Source: Bacteroidales bacterium (GTDB lineage Bacteria; Bacteroidota; Bacteroidia; Bacteroidales; JAGOPY01). Taken from it: DNA of 64,000 bases. Shown in pieces: positions 60,311 through 64,000 of the stretch (position 1 is the first letter of the stretch; each line of letters opens with the position of its first letter). A program made the translations under genes and the position numbers. The stretch is from contig JALNZD010000005.1 of the NCBI GenBank assembly GCA_023229505.1, positions 78,397 to 142,396 of the forward strand, in the 5' to 3' direction. Below the pieces are notes generated by a model that was not told the DNA's origin, ran no database searches, and saw only the letters and a program-made list of their open reading frames with translations.

Positions 60311-61587
60311 TAATTTTTGGTGACCAGGAATTTCGATGTGGAAATCCCGCTGCCTGTCACAACTTTCAACAGGTGCAAACCGCTACAGACGGAAGATTCC
60401 GGTATGCGAAATGTTAACTTATAATCGCGGACTTCCAGTTGTGAAGAATATACTTGCCTACCATTGATGTCAAAAATTGCGAGAGTTACAACACCTTTAA
60501 TTTCCTGGCCGAAATCAATAGTAAGTTGATCCTTCACCGGATTCGGATATACAGATACTTCAAATATTCCAGAATTTATTGTAGGAATCCCGGATGGGGA
60601 CACAGCTTTTTTATCAAAGATGATTTTACCTGTACTGCTTCCATCAAATTTTGTAAAAACAAGCTTATAAATATCTTTATTCCGGGAGTGCACGAAGAAA
60701 GCGGTAGAATCGGCCACGGTCCAGGTAAATGAGTTCATGTCAAAGCTTTTCCATTCCCATCCTATGGATGACTTGGTAGAATCAGGCGGCGTGCTTGTCC
60801 AGTCATTGAAATCCTGCACAACAGGATAGAATTTATTAGCATAGACCCTGAAGTTGTTCAAAACTCCCACGACCGGATAAGGTGTTCCGTCTGGCTGGAT
60901 AGCCATGTATTTCGTAAAGAGAATGTCCCAGGAAGCTGTATCTGGCTCCCTTTCCACGATTGCAGCAGAAGAAAATGCATAATAAATGAAGTTTACATTA
61001 CGATATGGATTGATGTTTAATTCAGTAACATTATCATTGCTTCCATCCAGGTTTGCTTGCCGGATGAAATAGGTATTGTTGGATGAATTCTTGCGCAGGA
61101 TCCATATCTTTTTATAGGTTCCATCAAGGGTTTTCAGAATATAAACAGAGTCACCCACCACATCATGGTTTATGGGATTATATTTGCCCCAGCCATAATC
61201 GGGGTGACCGGCGGCACCGCGGTTGAAGGCCCCATCTTCCCAATCATCTTCAGAATCATAAAGAACTGTCCAGCTTGAGATCCCGGCCGTGTCGACAGTA
61301 TTCCATCCGGTGGTATCGGCTTTAGGATAGGTGTACAGGTTCACTCCGGCAGCCCCGTTTGTGATGATGGCAGCGGTCCAGACAGTAGTGTGGAAACCAA
61401 TGTCCCAATTGGTACGTGGCACGGAAGCTACCACCCCGTTTTCAAAGCTATAATAGATATCATTGGCATAGCCTGGCCCCAAAACAATGGAATCCAGGGC
61501 ATTGACAGCCTGACCTGATTTACCGTGTTGGCTGTAGCACGAAATGCTTAGTGTCAGGATGAGCGAAATTAGAGTAAGGGTTTTCAT
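60310..61587 (-). CDS. HmuY-like secreted protein with T9SS sorting domain
   Basis: 425 aa. Signal peptide, then NDIYYSFENGVVASVPRTNWDIGFH and AAIITNGAAGVNLYTYPKAD, close to the HmuY pattern (WDIAF, R/I-x-NGG-x-G). A second similar unit is REPDTASWDILFTKYMAIQ. The final 80 residues (VYPNPVKDQLTIDF, ISTSKFLVTKN) are a type A T9SS sorting domain, so it should be surface-anchored through LPS. First gene of the operon with the TonB receptor and a lipidated HmuY-like protein. Confidence 0.75.
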   Translation of the reverse strand: MKTLTLISLILTLSISCYSQHGKSGQAVNALDSIVLGPGYANDIYYSFENGVVASVPRTNWDIGFHTTVWTAAIITNGAAGVNLYTYPKADTTGWNTVDTAGISSWTVLYDSEDDWEDGAFNRGAAGHPDYGWGKYNPINHDVVGDSVYILKTLDGTYKKIWILRKNSSNNTYFIRQANLDGSNDNVTELNINPYRNVNFIYYAFSSAAIVEREPDTASWDILFTKYMAIQPDGTPYPVVGVLNNFRVYANKFYPVVQDFNDWTSTPPDSTKSSIGWEWKSFDMNSFTWTVADSTAFFVHSRNKDIYKLVFTKFDGSSTGKIIFDKKAVSPSGIPTINSGIFEVSVYPNPVKDQLTIDFGQEIKGVVTLAIFDINGRQVYSSQLEVRDYKLTFRIPESSVCSGLHLLKVVTGSGISTSKFLVTKN

Positions 61588-61629
61588 GAGGTTTTGATAT
61601 TTATAATATTGACAGATAGTGAATTAAAT

Positions 61630-61660
61630 TAAATTTGAAATTTGAAACTGGAAAATAGAG
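61630..61660. repeat. Heptamer array AAATTTG
   Basis: AAATTTG, AAATTTG, AAACTGG, AAAATAG: period 7, upstream of the HmuY-like operon start. Same unit as in the glycyl radical enzyme gene at 44101-44125. Confidence 0.5.
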
Positions 61661-61756
61661 ACAAGATGCATGATTGGAGGAGGAGCATCCTGGATTATAC
61701 AGATATTGACCTCTTTATGGGAGGTAAAGTAAACCGATATTTATCCGGGAATGTTG

Positions 61757-62122
61757 CTAAACGGCCGGGGGTGCCCGGAGCGGGAAATAGTTCAGGATTT
61801 CTTTATCCTTGTAAAAGGAAGATGTTTCCCTGGGTTTGATTTCGAAAGCATAACTATTAAAGGCAGAATGCAAGTTTTGTGAAAGAATGCCGGCTGTTCC
61901 GCCATTGTCATAAAGTTTCAGCAGGGGACTGTGGAGTTTTACAGCAAATCCCTGTTTATCTTTGGATTTTGGTGAGATAAAAGCCTGGATGTTCAGGTTG
62001 AAGTGTTTTCCCAACACATGTTCCTCATGAAAGATGACCAGGGAACCGATAAAAAGCCAGGCAAACGCCGCAATAAGCAGCATGGCCATCCTTTTATCCC
62101 TGTTCCTGACTGTTTTGTTCAT
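61757..62122 (-). CDS. Small single-pass membrane protein, unknown
   Basis: 121 aa from the ATG at 62122 (MNKTVRNRDKRMAMLLIAAF); a longer frame starts at 62161 but adds a non-family-like leader. One transmembrane helix (AMLLIAAFAWLFIGSLVIF), then a soluble part with HEEHVLGKHFN and LHSAFNSYAFEIKPRE. Possibly extracytoplasmic by the positive-inside rule. I do not recognise the family. It is not closely linked to either neighbour. Confidence 0.5.
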   Translation of the reverse strand: MNKTVRNRDKRMAMLLIAAFAWLFIGSLVIFHEEHVLGKHFNLNIQAFISPKSKDKQGFAVKLHSPLLKLYDNGGTAGILSQNLHSAFNSYAFEIKPRETSSFYKDKEILNYFPLRAPPAV

Positions 62123-62293
62123 CCTGAGAAAAATTCGCTGCAAAAATAACGAGGAAATCAATATGAACGTATGTGAAAATCTTCATTATTATATAATCAT
62201 TTTTAAAATATTGATTTATTGTTTTTTAAGATAGTAATTTATAAAGATTCAAGATTAACAGAAGGAAATGTTAAATTGTTAAACTGATGACGT

Positions 62294-62977
62294 TCACTGC
62301 GTTCTCGCCGTCTCCTCAACAATCTGGTCGCTCTGCTCCTTTCCCAGGTAAGAATGTATAATGGCGTGGCCCAGGTAAATCAGGGGGGTCAATGCTATGG
62401 CAATGATCAGCTTTGCTGTATAACCGGTAAAGGCTGTATTGATAAAATCCCCGAAAGTGAGTTTTCCGGGAAGCCAGAAGGCAATGCCGGTGACAATAAA
62501 CGTATCGATTAACTGCGATATGGCCGTCGAGCCGGTTGCTCTCAGCCAGATCATCTTTTTGCCTGTCCGGCTCCGGATTAGCCAGAATATCAGCACATCA
62601 ACCAACTGTGAGGTTAAAAAAGCTGTGATACTTCCCACGATGATCCACATCGATTGGCCGAAAACGGCGTGAAACTGCTCGTCTTTTACCGGTGAAATGC
62701 GGGATGCATGCACACTCATCCCGGCCAGGAGAATGACAAAGGTATATGTGATCAGCCCGGCAGTCATCATCGAGAGCCTTCTCACGCCTTTCTTCCCATA
62801 ATATTCATTGATGATATCGGTAGCCAGGAACACTATCGGCCAGGGGATGATCCCGATGCTCATGGTAAACGGGCCTATCTGAATAAGCTTCCCTCCAATG
62901 AGTTCACCTACAACGGCATTCGTCACGAAAAAGCCGCCCAGGACCGTAAATAATATATCGCGCCTGGTGTTGAACAT
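62294..62977 (-). CDS. Queuosine precursor transporter (YhhQ/DUF165)
   Basis: 227 aa, six predicted helices. WPIVFLATDIINEYYGKKGVRRLS is the family signature (given here in part), with the conserved Asp and Glu in the second helix loop. ATGSTAISQLIDTFIVTGIAFW is the second conserved block. Imports preQ0/preQ1-type precursors for tRNA queuosine. Start ATG at 62977 fits the family N-terminus. Monocistronic. Confidence 0.9.
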   Translation of the reverse strand: MFNTRRDILFTVLGGFFVTNAVVGELIGGKLIQIGPFTMSIGIIPWPIVFLATDIINEYYGKKGVRRLSMMTAGLITYTFVILLAGMSVHASRISPVKDEQFHAVFGQSMWIIVGSITAFLTSQLVDVLIFWLIRSRTGKKMIWLRATGSTAISQLIDTFIVTGIAFWLPGKLTFGDFINTAFTGYTAKLIIAIALTPLIYLGHAIIHSYLGKEQSDQIVEETARTQ

Positions 62978-63025
62978 AGTCAGGCAAAAATAGTTACTTT
63001 TTTGCCGTTTCCAGCTTTGGCTACG

Positions 63026-63637
63026 TTACTGTTTTATAAGCTCTTCGGTATAAATCTTCTTCCTGTCATTAATTCTTATAAAATAGATTCCGTCCGGAAC
63101 AGATGAAAGGTCTATTTCATTTGATGCTTGAGACACAAAGCCCGGTACATCAGCTATTTTCTCTCCAAGAATATTGAATATTTCCAGTCTCGTTTGCTGA
63201 TCACTGCCTGATCCGTTGATTTGCAAAGTAAACTTCCCTCTTGTCGGGTTAGGAAAAATATTAATCTTTCCGATACCAGCTTCATTATCACCAATTCCTG
63301 ACGGTCCGTTGACAGTGATTTTTCCCTTCATTCCACCTGAAGCATGAGGTGTGCAAACATAAAAATGCACTCCGGCTGTCAATTCTGTGACCTGACCTCC
63401 ACCAAAAGGAAGCGAAAAACCAGGAAGCGGCGTATTTCCGTCAGCATTCCATGTTGTTTCACTTACCTCTACCGCATTGTGGATGCTTGCAAGCTGAAAG
63501 TTAACCGTGTCGCCAACATTGATGATTACGTTGTCCGGAGAAAATGTAAATCCTGAATTTATTATGGTAATTGAGCCACCCAAAGCAAATCCTGAAAAGA
63601 GAAGAGCAAAGGCTCCGAAAAGTAGAAATTTTTTCAT
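63026..63637 (-). CDS. Secreted cupredoxin with T9SS sorting domain
   Basis: 203 aa. Signal peptide, then a plastocyanin/azurin-like domain (GFTFSPDNVIINVGDTVNFQL). The type 1 copper ligands can be read as His in IHNAVEV, and Cys, His and Met in YVCTPHASGGMKG. The last 75 residues (INIFPNPTRGKFTLQI, IYFIRINDRKK) are a type A T9SS sorting domain. A surface-attached blue-copper protein is predicted, with an electron-transfer or copper-binding role. Confidence 0.85.
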   Translation of the reverse strand: MKKFLLFGAFALLFSGFALGGSITIINSGFTFSPDNVIINVGDTVNFQLASIHNAVEVSETTWNADGNTPLPGFSLPFGGGQVTELTAGVHFYVCTPHASGGMKGKITVNGPSGIGDNEAGIGKINIFPNPTRGKFTLQINGSGSDQQTRLEIFNILGEKIADVPGFVSQASNEIDLSSVPDGIYFIRINDRKKIYTEELIKQ

Positions 63638-63741
63638 TTTGTTTGATTTTTAAACGTGATCTGTAAACAATATTCTTTGCAAAGATCGCTCAGATCGATT
63701 CATATGTCAATCTATTTAACATATCAATAACAAAAAATAAA

Positions 63742-63790
63742 ACGGTAGGACGGTAAGGAAGGTAAGAAGGTAGGACGGTAAGAAGGTAGG
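63742..63790. repeat. Octamer array GGTAGGAC/GGTAAGGA
   Basis: Six units of period 8. Same family as the in-gene arrays at 42146-42180 and 43003-43075, on the opposite strand. Confidence 0.75.
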
Positions 63791-63803
63791 ATGATTTGGC
63801 GTT

Positions 63804-63875
63804 GTCCCGCAAGGGACATTTGAAAATAGTCTCGCACAATCGTCCGAGGATAGAAATAGAGGCCGTTAATTACAA
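63804..63875. repeat. Degraded copy of the hairpin element
   Basis: GTCCC-GCAA-GGGAC then ATTTGAAAATAGTCTCG and TCGTCCGAGG correspond to GACATGAAAATAGCCCCG and GTCCGGGG at 55580-55797; GGCCGTTAATTACAAG matches the reverse strand of the 55720-55740 segment. The rest of 63638-64000 shows no gene. Confidence 0.55.
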
Positions 63876-64000
63876 GAGGGTGTATCAAAACTAAGGGCTC
63901 TTAGTAAAGAGGATTGTTAATAAGAATGTTTATAACTATTTGTATATCAAATGATTAGTTTAATAACTTTGATTATCTTCGAACAAAGATAACAAGATTC

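Overview
The window looks like chromosomal DNA of a Bacteroidota bacterium, probably of the Bacteroidales/Marinilabiliales type. The evidence is type IX secretion sorting domains of both kinds, TonB-dependent receptors with carboxypeptidase-like plug extensions, a TamL-type lipoprotein barrel, HmuY-like proteins, very few Shine-Dalgarno sequences and several TAnnTTTG -7 promoter boxes. No rRNA, CRISPR array or intact transposase is visible.

Layout. (1) 1-5943 is a defence island ending at a tRNA-Val(UAC) gene. It holds the 3' end of a BREX locus (pglZ, brxL) and a visibly AT-rich three-gene cassette: HEPN-like protein, small protein ending in an ssrA-like tail, SecB-like chaperone. Two decayed tyrosine-integrase C-termini follow the two cargo blocks. 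(2) 6015-14828 is a fatty-acid/polyketide-like gene cluster: B12-radical SAM enzyme, stand-alone acyltransferase, AcpS, ACP, KS, and divergently a hotdog thioesterase, two crotonases, an AcpS-like protein, a KASIII-like protein and a hydroxyacyl-CoA dehydrogenase. It is followed by a PlsC-type acyltransferase, TamL, an O-methyltransferase and a sulfotransferase. (3) 20328-26410 encodes a DUF4421-like protein, a T9SS surface protein with its TonB receptor, and pyruvate kinase. (4) 26411-29574 holds a decayed MNT/HEPN pair, GC-rich hairpins and a CopZ/CopA copper-export pair. (5) 29578-45712 is carbohydrate metabolism: sugar kinase, nucleotidyltransferase and MFS transporter (a hexosamine-salvage arrangement), then a minus-strand operon of glycyl radical enzyme and activase, an EamA/beta-galactosidase fusion, a GH20 hexosaminidase and another secreted glycosidase-like protein. 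(6) 45800-51656 holds a lipoprotein, an HTH-MNT/HepT toxin-antitoxin pair, an acyl-CoA ligase, an LpxL-type acyltransferase and an M64 peptidase. (7) 51973-63637 holds a large T9SS type-B surface protein, a wrecked LytS/LytTR two-component system, an HmuY/TonB receptor heme-uptake-like operon, a queuosine precursor transporter and a secreted cupredoxin.

Two signals are not explained by ordinary annotation. First, the small middle protein of the HEPN/SecB cassette ends in GENDFALAA, a near copy of a Bacteroidota tmRNA proteolysis tag. That suggests a labile antitoxin guarded by a SecB-like chaperone, a new-looking kind of toxin-antitoxin-chaperone system. Second, the whole right two thirds of the window is peppered with degenerate tandem repeats of period 7 or 8 nt. 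Different motif families recur at distant loci, mostly between genes but also in frame inside at least three genes. One copy encodes a clean 8-residue repeat in the glycyl radical enzyme, and another heptamer sits at the junction of the EamA/beta-galactosidase fusion.
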